Positions 20,646-30,486 of a stretch of 64,000 bases of DNA are shown here, piece by piece. The position numbers and the translations under genes are program-made. The DNA lies in the NCBI RefSeq assembly GCF_009707515.1, contig NZ_WLYI01000006.1, positions 62,001-126,000 on the forward strand. The letters run 5' to 3'. Within the stretch, counting starts at the first letter, position 1; each line of letters begins with the position of its first letter. The notes below the pieces were generated by a model. That model was not told where the DNA came from and ran no database searches. It saw only the letters and a list, made by a program, of their open reading frames with translations. This DNA comes from Pseudomonas karstica (GTDB lineage: Bacteria > Pseudomonadota > Gammaproteobacteria > Pseudomonadales > Pseudomonadaceae).

Positions 20646-20722
20646 CTTGAAGGTGAAAATTTTTGTGTCTGCCGAGCCTTAAAAGCAGCACGACACCCGA
20701 CGGTGCCGTGCCAATGAAGGGA

Positions 20723-21199
20723 TTACTTGGAGTCACGGTGTTCGAATTCGCCTTCGATTACGTCGCCCTCGCGCCCCAGCGGCTGGCGGGGAGCCGGACC
20801 ACCGCGCGATTGCAGGTCATCGGAGAACGCACGCTGGCGCATCGCGGCCTCTTCGGCACGCTTGCGCATCTTGCCTGCCAGCAATCGACGACTGAACGGC
20901 AACAACAAGAGCAGGCCGAGCACATCGCTGACAAAACCCGGCAAGATCAACAGGCCGCCCGCCAAAGCCATCATCAGGCCTTCAAGCATGGTCTGAGCTG
21001 GCAACTCACCGCGACTCAGGCTTTCACGGGCACGCAGTGCGGTAGCCAGGCCGGCGATGCGCAGCACGAACACACCGAGCATCGAGCCGAGAATAATCAG
21101 CAGCAGGGCCGGGAAAAACCCGATAGCTGCGCTTACCTTGACGAATACGAACAGCTCCAACACCGGGAATAGCAGAAAGAGCAATAAAAAAGGGCGCAT
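20723..21199 (-). CDS. fxsA: FxsA-family membrane protein
   Basis: This 158-residue inner-membrane protein has three or four hydrophobic segments in residues 3-110, including ALLLIILGSMLGVFVLRIAG and GLLILPGFVSDVLGLLLLLP. The polar tail is charged. FxsA overproduction relieves F exclusion of phage T7 in E. coli; its cell role is unclear. The ATG at 21199 has GAGGAA seven bases upstream, so the longer frame is rejected. Genes of this type commonly sit next to groESL. Confidence 0.9.
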   Translation of the reverse strand: MRPFLLLFLLFPVLELFVFVKVSAAIGFFPALLLIILGSMLGVFVLRIAGLATALRARESLSRGELPAQTMLEGLMMALAGGLLILPGFVSDVLGLLLLLPFSRRLLAGKMRKRAEEAAMRQRAFSDDLQSRGGPAPRQPLGREGDVIEGEFEHRDSK

Positions 21200-21265
21200 C
21201 AAATGGTTCCTCAACGCAAGAATACCTTGCCACTTGACCTTAGATGACGTCGCCGTTTCGTGAAT

Positions 21266-21997
21266 TCAAGCTTGAGCGATAGCTTTTTTCGGCCACGTGT
21301 CGGCGTGAGCCAGGAAAACCAAGGCTTCGCGCACTTGTGTCGGCGTATTGCAAGGCTCGGCAAAGGGCAACCAGAACAAGGCCTGGCCGATGCGCAAGTG
21401 CATCCCCTCGCTGTCGATACCGGCCAACTGCGCAGGTTCTGTAGCGGGCAAGCCCGCCAGCTCGACATAATGGGCGATGGCCTTGGTGTGGTCACTGTTC
21501 ATATGCTCGATCATGCTTGACTCGGCCTTGCCGGCGAACGGATTGGCCAGGGTCACCTGATCTATCCAGTGAATCGCGCCAAAACCACCGATGTAACGAT
21601 GCCGCACCGGCTTGAGCACCCAGAAGTCAAAATCGTGAGCCTTGTGATAATTCGCAGAATCGGGGAAATAGCGGTAATAACGCTCGGCTGCCGCTTCGAT
21701 CGCCTCGGGATCACTGATTTTTTCCGCTTCAGCCAGGTAGGTCAGGCGCCCTACCGCCTGCACATCGTCCGCCTCGCGCTCACCCACCAGCAATGAGCAC
21801 TTAGGTTCCTTGAGCAGGTTATGGGTGTGCTGGGCGATGCGGCTGATCAGGATCAGCGGCTGGCCTTCGGTATCCAGGCAATAAGGCACCACCGAGCCAA
21901 AGGGGAATCCAGGCATTGCCTTGGATAGCGTGGAGAGCGCTCCACGGTATTCCTTGAGCAGTAATTCTCGGGCATTTTTGGCAACGTGCGCGCTCAA
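21266..21997 (-). CDS. HugZ-type FMN/haem-binding split-barrel protein
   Basis: This 243-residue protein has an N-terminal pyridoxamine-phosphate-oxidase-like split barrel (residues 10-155) and a C-terminal DUF2470 region (SSMIEHMNSDHTKAIAHY). This layout is shared with HugZ haem oxygenases and with related proteins of unknown substrate. It is a single gene between fxsA and the DUF481 gene, well away from the haem uptake cluster. Haem degradation is possible but not shown. Confidence 0.75.
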   Translation of the reverse strand: MSAHVAKNARELLLKEYRGALSTLSKAMPGFPFGSVVPYCLDTEGQPLILISRIAQHTHNLLKEPKCSLLVGEREADDVQAVGRLTYLAEAEKISDPEAIEAAAERYYRYFPDSANYHKAHDFDFWVLKPVRHRYIGGFGAIHWIDQVTLANPFAGKAESSMIEHMNSDHTKAIAHYVELAGLPATEPAQLAGIDSEGMHLRIGQALFWLPFAEPCNTPTQVREALVFLAHADTWPKKAIAQA

Positions 21998-22085
21998 CTT
22001 ATGACTCCTTCGATAAATTCCGTAAACAGGACTTGGGTATCGGCTTAAATCTGCTCACAGGGAGATCAGTGCCAAGCCTCAGGTG

Positions 22086-23093
22086 TTACCAAGTCACGCC
22101 AAAGCCTGCGGTATAACGGGTCTTGCTCAGGTCGCTGTCCGAGCCGCCACTAATAATGTCGCGCTCGGCCTTGAGATTGAGAGACGCCCACTCGGTGACT
22201 TTGTAGCGCAAGCCCATTTCGGCATCAAGGGAATAGTCAGCGGGCCCCGCCAGTGGCTTGCCCAATTCACCGTTGGTAAAAAACTCCACCGTTTTGCCGA
22301 CCAGATAACGGTTGTAGTTCCACTTCATGGCCAGCGAGTAGAAATTGTCCTTGCCGCCATCCGAGTACTCGTAATCGGTACGATTGAGCAGCGAGCCGAG
22401 AGAAAACGCGCCCAACTCATTGTCCCAGAACTGATAGCCCGGACCGGTGCCGACGGTGCGCTGACGGGACAGGTCTTCGATCTTGTCACGCTTGTAGGTC
22501 AAGCGTCCTTGCCAGAACCACTGTTCGGTGAGGAAACGGTCCAGGTCGTACTCGGCGCTCCAGTTGTCGGTGGTCACGACGTTGTTCTGAAACTCGCGGT
22601 TGTATTCGCCCTTGGCCGTATGCCGCCAGCGCTCATGGCGGGCGGTGGTATTGAAGTCGATGTCGTAGTCGTTGGTGTCCTTTTCCGCACGCTTGTAGTC
22701 CAGCGCTACGTCAACATTGCCTTTCCATACCAGGTCTTCGATCACCGGCTTGGGCTTGATGATCTGTTGGATGCTTGCCAAGTCTACCGTCTTGGGCGCC
22801 TCGCCATTGGCCAGGGTGACCTTGCCAGGCTCGGCGGCCTGCAGGGACTTGGCCTTCTCGCCGGTGTAGGCGTCCTGTTTGACCAGCAACTCCTGGTCAC
22901 TTTCCAGGGTTTGTACCTGTTTCCAGTCCACCGGGATGGAGCCGGCGTAGTCGGTCTGGATCAGCAATTTGCCGCCGTCGAAGACCTTGATCTTGCCGGT
23001 CAGGCGATCGCCGTTTTTTAACCAGACAGTATCGGCAAACAGGGGTGTAGAGGCACTGAGAACAGCGAAGCACAGCAGGATTCTGGACAGCAT
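22086..23093 (-). CDS. DUF481 outer-membrane beta-barrel protein
   Basis: This 335-residue protein has a Sec signal (residues 1-20), a small N-terminal domain with WLKNGDRLTGKI, and a DUF481 (YdiY-like) barrel from about residue 125. The last residue is Trp in GFGVTW, an aromatic end typical of outer-membrane barrels. Function is unknown. Confidence 0.85.
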   Translation of the reverse strand: MLSRILLCFAVLSASTPLFADTVWLKNGDRLTGKIKVFDGGKLLIQTDYAGSIPVDWKQVQTLESDQELLVKQDAYTGEKAKSLQAAEPGKVTLANGEAPKTVDLASIQQIIKPKPVIEDLVWKGNVDVALDYKRAEKDTNDYDIDFNTTARHERWRHTAKGEYNREFQNNVVTTDNWSAEYDLDRFLTEQWFWQGRLTYKRDKIEDLSRQRTVGTGPGYQFWDNELGAFSLGSLLNRTDYEYSDGGKDNFYSLAMKWNYNRYLVGKTVEFFTNGELGKPLAGPADYSLDAEMGLRYKVTEWASLNLKAERDIISGGSDSDLSKTRYTAGFGVTW

Positions 23094-23246
23094 AAGCGGA
23101 TGATGAGCTCAAGTTAGCGAAAAAAAAGGGCATTATCGTCAAGGATAAGGCCTTAGCAAGGACTGACTCGAGTATCTATATTGAGTTCCACATCTTTACA
23201 GACGTTTCTTATAAGAAGACTGACGATTTCATCTGGATACGCTCAA

Positions 23247-23600
23247 GTGACTGATCGCGCCGACGAACAACAAAGCCCCGCCCAGATACGCCGTGCCGCA
23301 CTCTACCTGACCCTCGCCCAGGTTCCCGAGGGCTGCGTAGTGAGTTATGGCGAATTGGCCCACCTTGCAGGCTTGGGTCGCGCCGCCCGTTGGGTCGGCC
23401 GTACGCTCAGCCAACTCCCCGACGACACCAAGCTGCCCTGGCACCGAGTGCTGGGCGCCGGTGGTCGGATAAGCCTGCCAGCAGGCAGTGCCTCAGGGGA
23501 CGAACAACGTGCGCGTTTACGCTGCGAAGGCATCAGTATCCTGAACAACCGCGTTGATATTCGGCGCCATGGCTGGCGCCCGGTAGAGCACTGCGGTTAG
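23247..23600 (+). CDS. Alkyltransferase-like (ATL) DNA repair protein
   Basis: This 117-residue protein resembles the DNA-binding half of O6-alkylguanine transferase. The active-site PCHRV is PWHRV, so the acceptor cysteine is replaced by Trp and the protein cannot remove alkyl groups. ATL proteins bind alkylguanine and pass it to nucleotide excision repair. The helix-turn-helix arginine finger region GLGRAARWVGRTL is kept. The GTG start is chosen because the conserved domain begins right after it; the ribosome site is weak. Confidence 0.85.
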   Translation: MTDRADEQQSPAQIRRAALYLTLAQVPEGCVVSYGELAHLAGLGRAARWVGRTLSQLPDDTKLPWHRVLGAGGRISLPAGSASGDEQRARLRCEGISILNNRVDIRRHGWRPVEHCG

Positions 23601-23643
23601 AGTGCGCGCTTTGTTTCCGCAAATCTGAGGCAGACTCCAGCCC

Positions 23644-25176
23644 ATGCCCCGTAAAACCTGGCGCGCCGCGCTCGCCGCCTATGCCAGCCCCTCGACGTTA
23701 GTACTGTTGCTGCTCGGCTTTGCTGCCGGCCTGCCTTACATGTTGGTGTTCTCTACGCTCTCGGTGTGGTTGCGCGAAGCCGGCGTAGCCCGGGAAACCA
23801 TCGGTTATGCAAGCCTGATCGGCTTGGCCTATGCCTTCAAATGGGTCTGGTCGCCGCTGCTCGACCAATGGCGCCTGCCGTTGCTCGGCAAGCTTGGCCG
23901 TCGGCGTTCCTGGCTGGTACTGGCCCAGTCGCTGGTGATCCTGGGGCTGATCGGCATGGGCTTCTGCGATCCACAGAAGCACCTGTCCTGGCTGATTGCT
24001 ATTGCCGTTGTGGTCGCCTTCGCTTCCGCCACCCAAGATATCGCCGTAGACGCTTATCGCCTGGAAATTGCCGACGACACTCGCCAGGCCGCCTTGGCCG
24101 CCAGCTATATGGCGGGCTACCGGATCGCCGCACTACTGGCCACCGCCGGTGCGCTGTTCTTTGCCGAAGGCTTTGGTTCCACCGGTTTCAACTACAAGCA
24201 TGCGGCCTGGACCGGCACCTATGTACTGTTCGGCATGCTGATGATTCCGGCCCTGCTGACCACGTTGTTCATACGTGAACCCGATGTGCCATTGCGCACC
24301 CAACTGCAAGCCGGGCGCTACAGTTTTACCCACCAACTGATGTCGGTGTTCGTGCTGATTGTCTTGCTGGTCTCTGTTCCGGCGATGTTTACCCAGTTGT
24401 ACAACACCGATTTCGCCAGCGTGCTGTTCCAAGACGTCAGCTGGCTGGAACTGTTGCTGGAAGACCGTGCCTTCCTGCGGGCGATTCTGTACATCACCCT
24501 GACCACTTTGTGCCTCTCGGCCATGGGCCGCCGAGGCCTGGCGCCCGTCCTGACGCCGGTCAACGATTTTATCCTGCGCTACCGCTGGCAGGCGCTCCTG
24601 TTGCTGGGGCTGATTGCCACTTATCGAATGTCCGACACGGTCATGGGCGTGATGGCCAACGTGTTCTACATCGACCAGGGCTTTACCAAGGACCAGATCG
24701 CCGGCGTCAGCAAGATCTTCGGCCTGATCATGACCTTGCTGGGCGCCGGCATGGGTGGCCTGCTGATCGTGCGTTTCGGCATCCTGCCCATCCTGTTCAT
24801 CGGCGGCGTGATGTCGGCCGGCACCAACCTGCTATTCCTGATGCTCGCCGACATGGGGCCGGACCTGCAGATGCTGATCTTCACCATTTCCCTGGACAAC
24901 TTCAGTTCGGGCCTGGCTACGTCGGCGTTTGTCGCATACCTCTCGAGCCTGACCAACCTCAAGTTTTCCGCCACCCAATATGCCTTGCTCAGCTCGATCA
25001 TGCTCTTGCTGCCACGCTTGATCGGCGGGTATTCAGGGGTGATGGTAGAGAAGTTCGGTTATCACAGTTTCTTCATGATCACCTGCCTGCTGGGTGTACC
25101 GACGCTGGTCCTGATTGCCTTGCATTGGTTTCAGGAAAACCGGCGGATTCGGTTGAATCCCCCTGAAGAAGACTGA
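23644..25176 (+). CDS. ampG: AmpG muropeptide permease
   Basis: This 510-residue major-facilitator protein has about 12-14 membrane segments and imports anhydro-muropeptides for cell-wall recycling, which also feeds beta-lactamase induction. AmpG signatures are [20 protein letters not shown] (residues 29-48), [12 protein letters not shown] and [17 protein letters not shown]. It is shorter than the 594-residue P. aeruginosa AmpG as remembered. It stands alone between the ATL gene and a REPIN. Confidence 0.88.
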   Translation: MPRKTWRAALAAYASPSTLVLLLLGFAAGLPYMLVFSTLSVWLREAGVARETIGYASLIGLAYAFKWVWSPLLDQWRLPLLGKLGRRRSWLVLAQSLVILGLIGMGFCDPQKHLSWLIAIAVVVAFASATQDIAVDAYRLEIADDTRQAALAASYMAGYRIAALLATAGALFFAEGFGSTGFNYKHAAWTGTYVLFGMLMIPALLTTLFIREPDVPLRTQLQAGRYSFTHQLMSVFVLIVLLVSVPAMFTQLYNTDFASVLFQDVSWLELLLEDRAFLRAILYITLTTLCLSAMGRRGLAPVLTPVNDFILRYRWQALLLLGLIATYRMSDTVMGVMANVFYIDQGFTKDQIAGVSKIFGLIMTLLGAGMGGLLIVRFGILPILFIGGVMSAGTNLLFLMLADMGPDLQMLIFTISLDNFSSGLATSAFVAYLSSLTNLKFSATQYALLSSIMLLLPRLIGGYSGVMVEKFGYHSFFMITCLLGVPTLVLIALHWFQENRRIRLNPPEED

Positions 25177-25188
25177 TCACCCTTCTCT

Positions 25189-25287
25189 GTAGGAGCGAGC
25201 TGGCTCGCGAAGAACTTGAGAGCGCTGCGTTTATCCTGAATGCTCGCATCATCGTCAGCGACCTTCGCGAGCAAGCTTGCTCCTACA
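25189..25287. repeat. REPIN, GTAGGAGCGAGC family (copy 1)
   Basis: Two REP units in opposite orientation: GTAGGAGCGAGCTGGCTCGCGA on the left and TTCGCGAGCAAGCTTGCTCCTAC on the right, about 55 bases apart. The same family occurs at 34406 and 40829 in this window. Confidence 0.88.
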
Positions 25288-25379
25288 AGCAGCTCTGTAA
25301 CCTGACGCCTGTACTCCGGCAGCGACCGCCCGTACAATCTCAAATCATTTCAAGTCCAAGCAACCGACAACGGCCTACC

Positions 25380-27095
25380 ATGCGCACCAGTCAATATTTG
25401 CTCGCCACACAGAAAGAAACGCCTTCCGACGCAGTCGTGATCAGCCATCAGCTGATGCTACGCGCCGGTATGATCCGTAAACTTGCCTCGGGCCTTTATA
25501 CCTGGCTGCCCATGGGCTTGAAGGTGATGCGCAAGGTCGAAGCGATCGTTCGTGAAGAAATGAACGCCGCCGGCTCTCTGGAAGTGTTGATGCCGAGCAC
25601 CCAACCGGCCGAGCTGTGGCAGGAATCCGGGCGCTGGGAAGAGTACGGCCCTGAATTGCTGCGCTTCAAGGACCGTCATGGTCGCGATTTCTGCGCCGGA
25701 CCGACTCACGAAGAAGTAATCACCGACCTGATGCGTAATGAGTTGAGCAGCTACAAGCAGTTGCCCCTCAGCCTGTACCAGATCCAGACCAAATTCCGTG
25801 ATGAGATCCGCCCACGCTTCGGTTTGATGCGTGGCCGTGAGTTCATCATGAAGGACGCCTATTCGTTCCACGCGGACCAGCCCTCACTGCAGGTCACCTA
25901 CGACCGCATGCACCAGGCCTACTGCAACGTGTTCACGCGCCTGGGCCTCAAGTTCCGTCCGGTTGAAGCCGACAACGGCTCCATCGGTGGCGCCGGCTCC
26001 CATGAATTCCACGTACTGGCCGAATCCGGCGAAGACGATATCGTCTTCAGCAACGGTTCCGACTACGCGGCGAACATCGAGAAAGCCGAGGCTGTGCCAC
26101 GGGAAACTTCCCGCCCTGCGCCGGCTGAAGCGTTGCGCCTTGTAGACACGCCAGACACCAAGACCATCGCGGCCCTGGTGGAGAAATTCAATCTGCCGAT
26201 TGAAAAGACCATCAAGACCCTGATCGTGCAGGCAGAAGAAGAAGGCAAGCTGATTGCCCTGGTGATCCGTGGCGACCACGAGCTCAATGAAATCAAGGCC
26301 GCCCAACAACCGGGCGTAGCCAACCCGTTGGTCATGGCCAGCGATGCCGAACTGCGCGACGCCATTGGCGCCGGTGCTGGCTCCCTGGGCCCGCTGAACC
26401 TGCCGCTGCCAATCATCATTGACCGTTCGGTCGAATTGATGAGCGACTTCGGCATCGGTGCCAATATCGACGACAAGCATTATTTCGGCGTGAACTGGGA
26501 ACGTGACCTGCCGGTTCCGACCGTGGCTGACCTGCGTAATGTGGTTGCCGGAGACCCGAGCCCGGATGGCAAGGGCACCCTGGAAATCAAGCGCGGAATC
26601 GAAGTCGGACACATTTTCCAGCTGGGCAACAAATACAGCAAGGCGATGAAGTGCGAAGTGCTGGGCGAAAACGGCAAGCCGGTTACTCTGGAAATGGGCT
26701 GCTATGGCATTGGCGTTTCCCGCGTGGTTGCCGCTGCCATCGAGCAGAACAACGACGACAAAGGCATTATTTGGAGCGATGCCCTGGCACCGTTCCAGAT
26801 TGCCCTGGTACCGCTGCGCTATGAAACCGAGCAGGTCCGCGAAGCCACCGACAAACTGTATGCCGAATTGACGGCTGCCGGTTTCGAAGTGCTGCTGGAT
26901 GATCGCGACAAGAAAACCAGCCCGGGCATCAAGTTCGCCGACATGGAACTGATTGGCATCCCACACCGGATCGTGGTCAGTGACCGCGGCCTGGCTGATG
27001 GCAACCTGGAATACAAGAGCCGGACCGAAGCCCAAGCACAACCGTTGCCGGTGGCTGACGTGTTGTCTTTCCTTCAGGCGCGTATTCGTCGCTGA
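25380..27095 (+). CDS. proS: Prolyl-tRNA synthetase
   Basis: This 571-residue class II synthetase charges tRNA-Pro. Motif 2 contains [17 protein letters not shown] (about residues 138-154), motif 3 lies near [11 protein letters not shown] (residues 440-450), and a YbaK-like editing insertion sits at about residues 225-400 (KTIKTLIVQ). The bacterial-type architecture is complete. The next gene, a lipoprotein, follows by 20 bases and may be co-transcribed. Confidence 0.98.
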   Translation: MRTSQYLLATQKETPSDAVVISHQLMLRAGMIRKLASGLYTWLPMGLKVMRKVEAIVREEMNAAGSLEVLMPSTQPAELWQESGRWEEYGPELLRFKDRHGRDFCAGPTHEEVITDLMRNELSSYKQLPLSLYQIQTKFRDEIRPRFGLMRGREFIMKDAYSFHADQPSLQVTYDRMHQAYCNVFTRLGLKFRPVEADNGSIGGAGSHEFHVLAESGEDDIVFSNGSDYAANIEKAEAVPRETSRPAPAEALRLVDTPDTKTIAALVEKFNLPIEKTIKTLIVQAEEEGKLIALVIRGDHELNEIKAAQQPGVANPLVMASDAELRDAIGAGAGSLGPLNLPLPIIIDRSVELMSDFGIGANIDDKHYFGVNWERDLPVPTVADLRNVVAGDPSPDGKGTLEIKRGIEVGHIFQLGNKYSKAMKCEVLGENGKPVTLEMGCYGIGVSRVVAAAIEQNNDDKGIIWSDALAPFQIALVPLRYETEQVREATDKLYAELTAAGFEVLLDDRDKKTSPGIKFADMELIGIPHRIVVSDRGLADGNLEYKSRTEAQAQPLPVADVLSFLQARIRR

Positions 27096-27115
27096 AAACC
27101 AGATCAAGAGAAGTC

Positions 27116-28069
27116 ATGTTCAAGCGAAACACCCAAGCCCTGGGGGGCGCCGCCTTGTGCGGCGCCCTGCTGGTCGGCGGCTGCGCCAATCACATGTCGC
27201 AACGCAGCGAGCACGAGGAACGTATCGAGCGTAAATTGCTCGATCACAGCCTGCAAATCGACGTGGGCGAACCCAAGGTACTTGAGCTACCACAACGCCG
27301 GGTCCGGATTCATGAGCAAAAGACCTTCGAGATCACCGAATTCGAAGTGACCCGACGTTACGATCGCTACACGCCCTACCAACCCTGGCGCGAACTCTAT
27401 GAGGTACCCCTTGGTGTGGTGGCAGTGGTGGCCGGTGTCGGCGCAAACGTGGCGAACATCTTTGCCCTCGGCAACCTGCCAGACAACATGACCCATGGCT
27501 GGCTGAGCTATGGCGTGGACGGCCTCAACCCGTTCATGAACGTGCAATCCCATGGCCGTGCGCAGCAGAATCTGGGAGGTATCGATGAAACCCAGCGTGA
27601 CAAGCGCCTGGAGCATTCAAGCCTGCCCTGGAGCGAACGCCCGGTACAGGTTACCGCGGGCAAGCAGACCCATGAGCTGACCACCGACCGTAACGGTGTA
27701 CTGCGCCTGAGCCTACTGGACAGCCCATTTGCCGAACAGGACCTGAGCCACATCAGCACATTGAAGATCAGTGTCGAAGATGCCCAGGATGATGAGCATT
27801 CGGACTCGTCCCTGGCTATCAGTGCCACCCTTCGGGACAAACTGCTTGAAGCTCACGCCTTGATCTACGATGACCTGGAGGATGACGAAGTCAATCAATG
27901 GGTGCATCGGGTCAAGCGTTTGTCAGAGTTAGGCCTGGAAGAAGAAGCCAGTGAGTTGGAACAAAGCTTGATCGAACTGACCCGCAATGATCCCGAGTTG
28001 CAGCAGGAATTCCTCAAGGCCTTGACCAGGGATGCGGGGCGATTGGTGGCGGATCCAGGGGCCAAGTAG
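27116..28069 (+). CDS. Uncharacterised lipoprotein after proS
   Basis: This 317-residue protein has a lipobox LLVGGC (Cys23), a hydrophobic segment at about residues 99-123 (PLGVVAVVAGVGANVANIFAL) and an acidic, helical C-terminus (residues 230-300). It probably corresponds to the PA0957-type gene after proS in P. aeruginosa. No enzymatic motif is visible. Confidence 0.75.
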   Translation: MFKRNTQALGGAALCGALLVGGCANHMSQRSEHEERIERKLLDHSLQIDVGEPKVLELPQRRVRIHEQKTFEITEFEVTRRYDRYTPYQPWRELYEVPLGVVAVVAGVGANVANIFALGNLPDNMTHGWLSYGVDGLNPFMNVQSHGRAQQNLGGIDETQRDKRLEHSSLPWSERPVQVTAGKQTHELTTDRNGVLRLSLLDSPFAEQDLSHISTLKISVEDAQDDEHSDSSLAISATLRDKLLEAHALIYDDLEDDEVNQWVHRVKRLSELGLEEEASELEQSLIELTRNDPELQQEFLKALTRDAGRLVADPGAK

Positions 28070-28444
28070 CCGCTGTCGAGGTACGAGGCTGCGATAAGGG
28101 CCGAAGACCTTCAACAATCTCAAGGCCCCAAACGACTGCTGCGCAGCCGATCGCAGGCTACGCCAGCGGCTACAAGTGATCGGTGATCGACGGCTCCTGT
28201 AGCCGCTGTCGAGGTACGAGGCTGCGATAAGGGCCGCAGGACCTTCAACAATCTCAAGGCACCAAACGACTGCTGCGCAGCCGATCGCAGGCTGCGCCAG
28301 CGGCTACAAGTGATCGGTGATCGACGGTCCCCTGTAGCCGCTGACGAGGCACGAGGCTGCGATAAGGGCCGCAGGACCTTCAGCAATCTCAAGGCCCCAG
28401 GCGACTGCTGCGCAGCCGATCGCAGGCTACGCCAGCGGCTACAG
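28068..28444. repeat. Tandem array of three REPIN-like units
   Basis: Three copies of a 133-135-base unit start at 28068, 28201 and 28336. Each begins AGCCGCTGTCGAGGTACGAG or a close variant and ends CCAGCGGCTACA, so the ends of each unit are inverted repeats. Copies differ at only a few positions. This is a different REP family from the GTAGGAGCGAGC units. Confidence 0.88.
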
Positions 28445-28510
28445 TTTTTCGGCAAGCTCAAAAGATGCTGATGCTTACGCAGGCAAGCCACCACCTTCGA
28501 GGTCCGCTTT

Positions 28511-29569
28511 CTACCAGGCCAACTCCAATTGTTCGTTGCCGCCGCTCAAGTCCAATAACCGTACCCCAATTCCCAACAACCGCACCGGTTTCCCGCCGCG
28601 ATTGAACGCCTGCGTCAGCAATTGCTGATAGCTTTCAAGGTCACGTCCCGCCCCTGCTTGCTCCAACGTCGTCTGGGTAAAGTCATGAAATTTAACTTTG
28701 ACGAACGGCTTGCCCGCTCGGTAGCTGCTGTCGATACGCGACATACGTCCAGCCAAGGTATCCATCAGCTCGGGTAGTTTTTCCAGGCAACTGGGCAGGT
28801 CAGGCAAGTCGACATCGTAGGTATTTTCTACACTGATGGATTGCCGACGACTGTCGTTATGCACCTGCCGGTCATCAATCCCACGGGCCAGGCTCCATAG
28901 CCGCTCGCCAAAACTACCGAACTCCCGCACCAGCGCCAGCTTGTTCCAGTCCCGCAGTTGCAGGCAATCTTCAATGCCCAGTCGCGCCAGCTTGTCCGCG
29001 GTCACCTTGCCGACGCCGTGCAACTTGCCGACCGGCAGTGCCGAGACGAAGTCTTCCACTTGGTCGGGGGTAATCACAAACAGGCCGTTGGGCTTTTTCC
29101 AGTCGCTGGCGATCTTGGCCAGGAACTTGTTCGGCGCGACGCCAGCGGAAACAGTGATGTGAAGCTGATTGGACACGCGGCGACGAATGTCCTGGGCGAT
29201 GCGCGTGGCACTGCCGCCAAAATGCCCACAGTCCGAGACGTCCAGATAAGCCTCGTCCAGGGACAATGGCTCAATCAGATCTGTGTAATCACGAAAGATC
29301 GTCTGGATTTCCTTTGATGCTTCTTTATAGGCATCCATGCGCGGCTTGACGATGGTCAGGTCAGGGCAGAGCTTCAAGGCATGACGGGAGGACATGGCCG
29401 AGCGCACCCCGTAGACCCGCGCCTCGTAATTGCAGGTGGCAATAACGCCCCGCCGGTCTGCTGAACCGCCCACCGCCAGCGGTTTTTGCGCCAGGCTCGG
29501 GTCGTCGCGCATCTCGATGGCGGCATAGAAACAATCACAGTCGACGTGGATGATTTTGCGCTGCGTCAT
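28511..29569 (-). CDS. dinB: DNA polymerase IV
   Basis: This 352-residue Y-family polymerase copies damaged DNA. The catalytic acids are Asp8 (HVDCDCFYAAIE) and the SLDEAYLDV motif near residue 102. Helix-hairpin-helix and little-finger regions follow. The ATG at 29569 begins the conserved core; the longer frame adds an unrelated 13 residues. A LexA-type box 46 bases upstream indicates SOS control. Confidence 0.95.
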   Translation of the reverse strand: MTQRKIIHVDCDCFYAAIEMRDDPSLAQKPLAVGGSADRRGVIATCNYEARVYGVRSAMSSRHALKLCPDLTIVKPRMDAYKEASKEIQTIFRDYTDLIEPLSLDEAYLDVSDCGHFGGSATRIAQDIRRRVSNQLHITVSAGVAPNKFLAKIASDWKKPNGLFVITPDQVEDFVSALPVGKLHGVGKVTADKLARLGIEDCLQLRDWNKLALVREFGSFGERLWSLARGIDDRQVHNDSRRQSISVENTYDVDLPDLPSCLEKLPELMDTLAGRMSRIDSSYRAGKPFVKVKFHDFTQTTLEQAGAGRDLESYQQLLTQAFNRGGKPVRLLGIGVRLLDLSGGNEQLELAW

Positions 29570-29614
29570 ATAAAGACAGTGTGGGCCAACGGGAGGCCAG
29601 TATCTCATTCAGAC

Positions 29615-29630
29615 CTGTATATAGCACCAG
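29615..29630 (-). promoter_or_regulatory. LexA box of dinB
   Basis: CTG-N10-CAG with an alternating TATATA core (CTGTATATAGCACCAG) lies upstream of dinB. It fits the gammaproteobacterial SOS box. Confidence 0.75.
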
Positions 29631-29807
29631 TACTTTGATTCTTCCGTACAAGCGGTAGGAAAACTCCTTCACGAATTCATTTTTTCAATCGAAACCCACC
29701 CCCCAATAGAGCTGGAAGCCTTGCCCTGACTGGGCCTGCCCCCTCCCAACAGACCACCTTGGAGAGCTAAGCAATTGAACCACAAGCGCTTTTCTTTGAA
29801 TCAACGG

Positions 29808-29835
29808 TTGACACACTGTCGTTCCTCTGTAGAAT
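29808..29835 (+). promoter_or_regulatory. Sigma-70 promoter of the first initiator tRNA
   Basis: A TTGACA -35 and TAGAAT -10 box are separated by 16 bases and end 13 bases before the tRNA. Confidence 0.8.
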
Positions 29836-29848
29836 GCCGACACACAGA

Positions 29849-29925
<77 letters not shown>

Positions 29926-29931
29926 AACATC

Positions 29932-29963
29932 AAAAAAGGCTACTCGAAAGAGTGGCCTTTTTT
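29932..29963 (+). terminator. Terminator of initiator tRNA copy 1
   Basis: The hairpin is GGCTACTC-GAAA-GAGTGGCC with a T-run; it begins seven bases after the tRNA. Confidence 0.85.
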
Positions 29964-30091
29964 GTGCGCGTCTGTTTTTACCCCACCGAACAATTGTCCA
30001 ACAAAAAAACCTTTCCAATCGAGCACTTACCACGCCTGGGTAACGATGAACGGTTAATTCGCACTTATTTGACCCTTCGACTGATTAACGG

Positions 30092-30119
30092 TTGACACTC
30101 TGCCATTGCTCTGTAGAAT
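30092..30119 (+). promoter_or_regulatory. Sigma-70 promoter of the second initiator tRNA
   Basis: TTGACA and TAGAAT with a 16-base spacer. It is laid out like the promoter of copy 1, with several changes inside the spacer. Confidence 0.8.
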
Positions 30120-30132
30120 GCCGCCACACAGA

Positions 30133-30209
<77 letters not shown>

Positions 30210-30215
30210 AACATC

Positions 30216-30247
30216 AAAAAAGGCTACTCGAAAGAGTGGCCTTTTTT
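30216..30247 (+). terminator. Terminator of initiator tRNA copy 2
   Basis: The same hairpin and T-run as after copy 1, so promoter, tRNA and terminator were duplicated together. Confidence 0.85.
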
Positions 30248-30486
30248 GTATCCAGCGAAAAATTCTTCTGAAACAGTGACATGGCACCTTTCATGAAACT
30301 GTATGTGGTTTGTAGAGTCCATCTCGTTGCAGGCTATGCATGCTTTCAACCGCCACCCTCTGCGATCTGTGGGCGTTGTCGCCGGTCCCGGTGATACGCG
30401 CTAAAATTTGTAATTATTTTGTCAGTAGGGATTGGTAACTTGACTGGATACCTCCATCCTGTCGCGCACAATCCTCGAGGTGATTG

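Noticed and set aside
28068..28444. Possible CRISPR array
   Set aside because: Units are over 130 bases, directly joined, with no short repeat/unique spacer alternation and no cas genes nearby.
28120..28494. Repetitive 124-codon frame over the REPIN array
   Set aside because: The repeated peptide only reflects the DNA repeat; there is no ribosome site.
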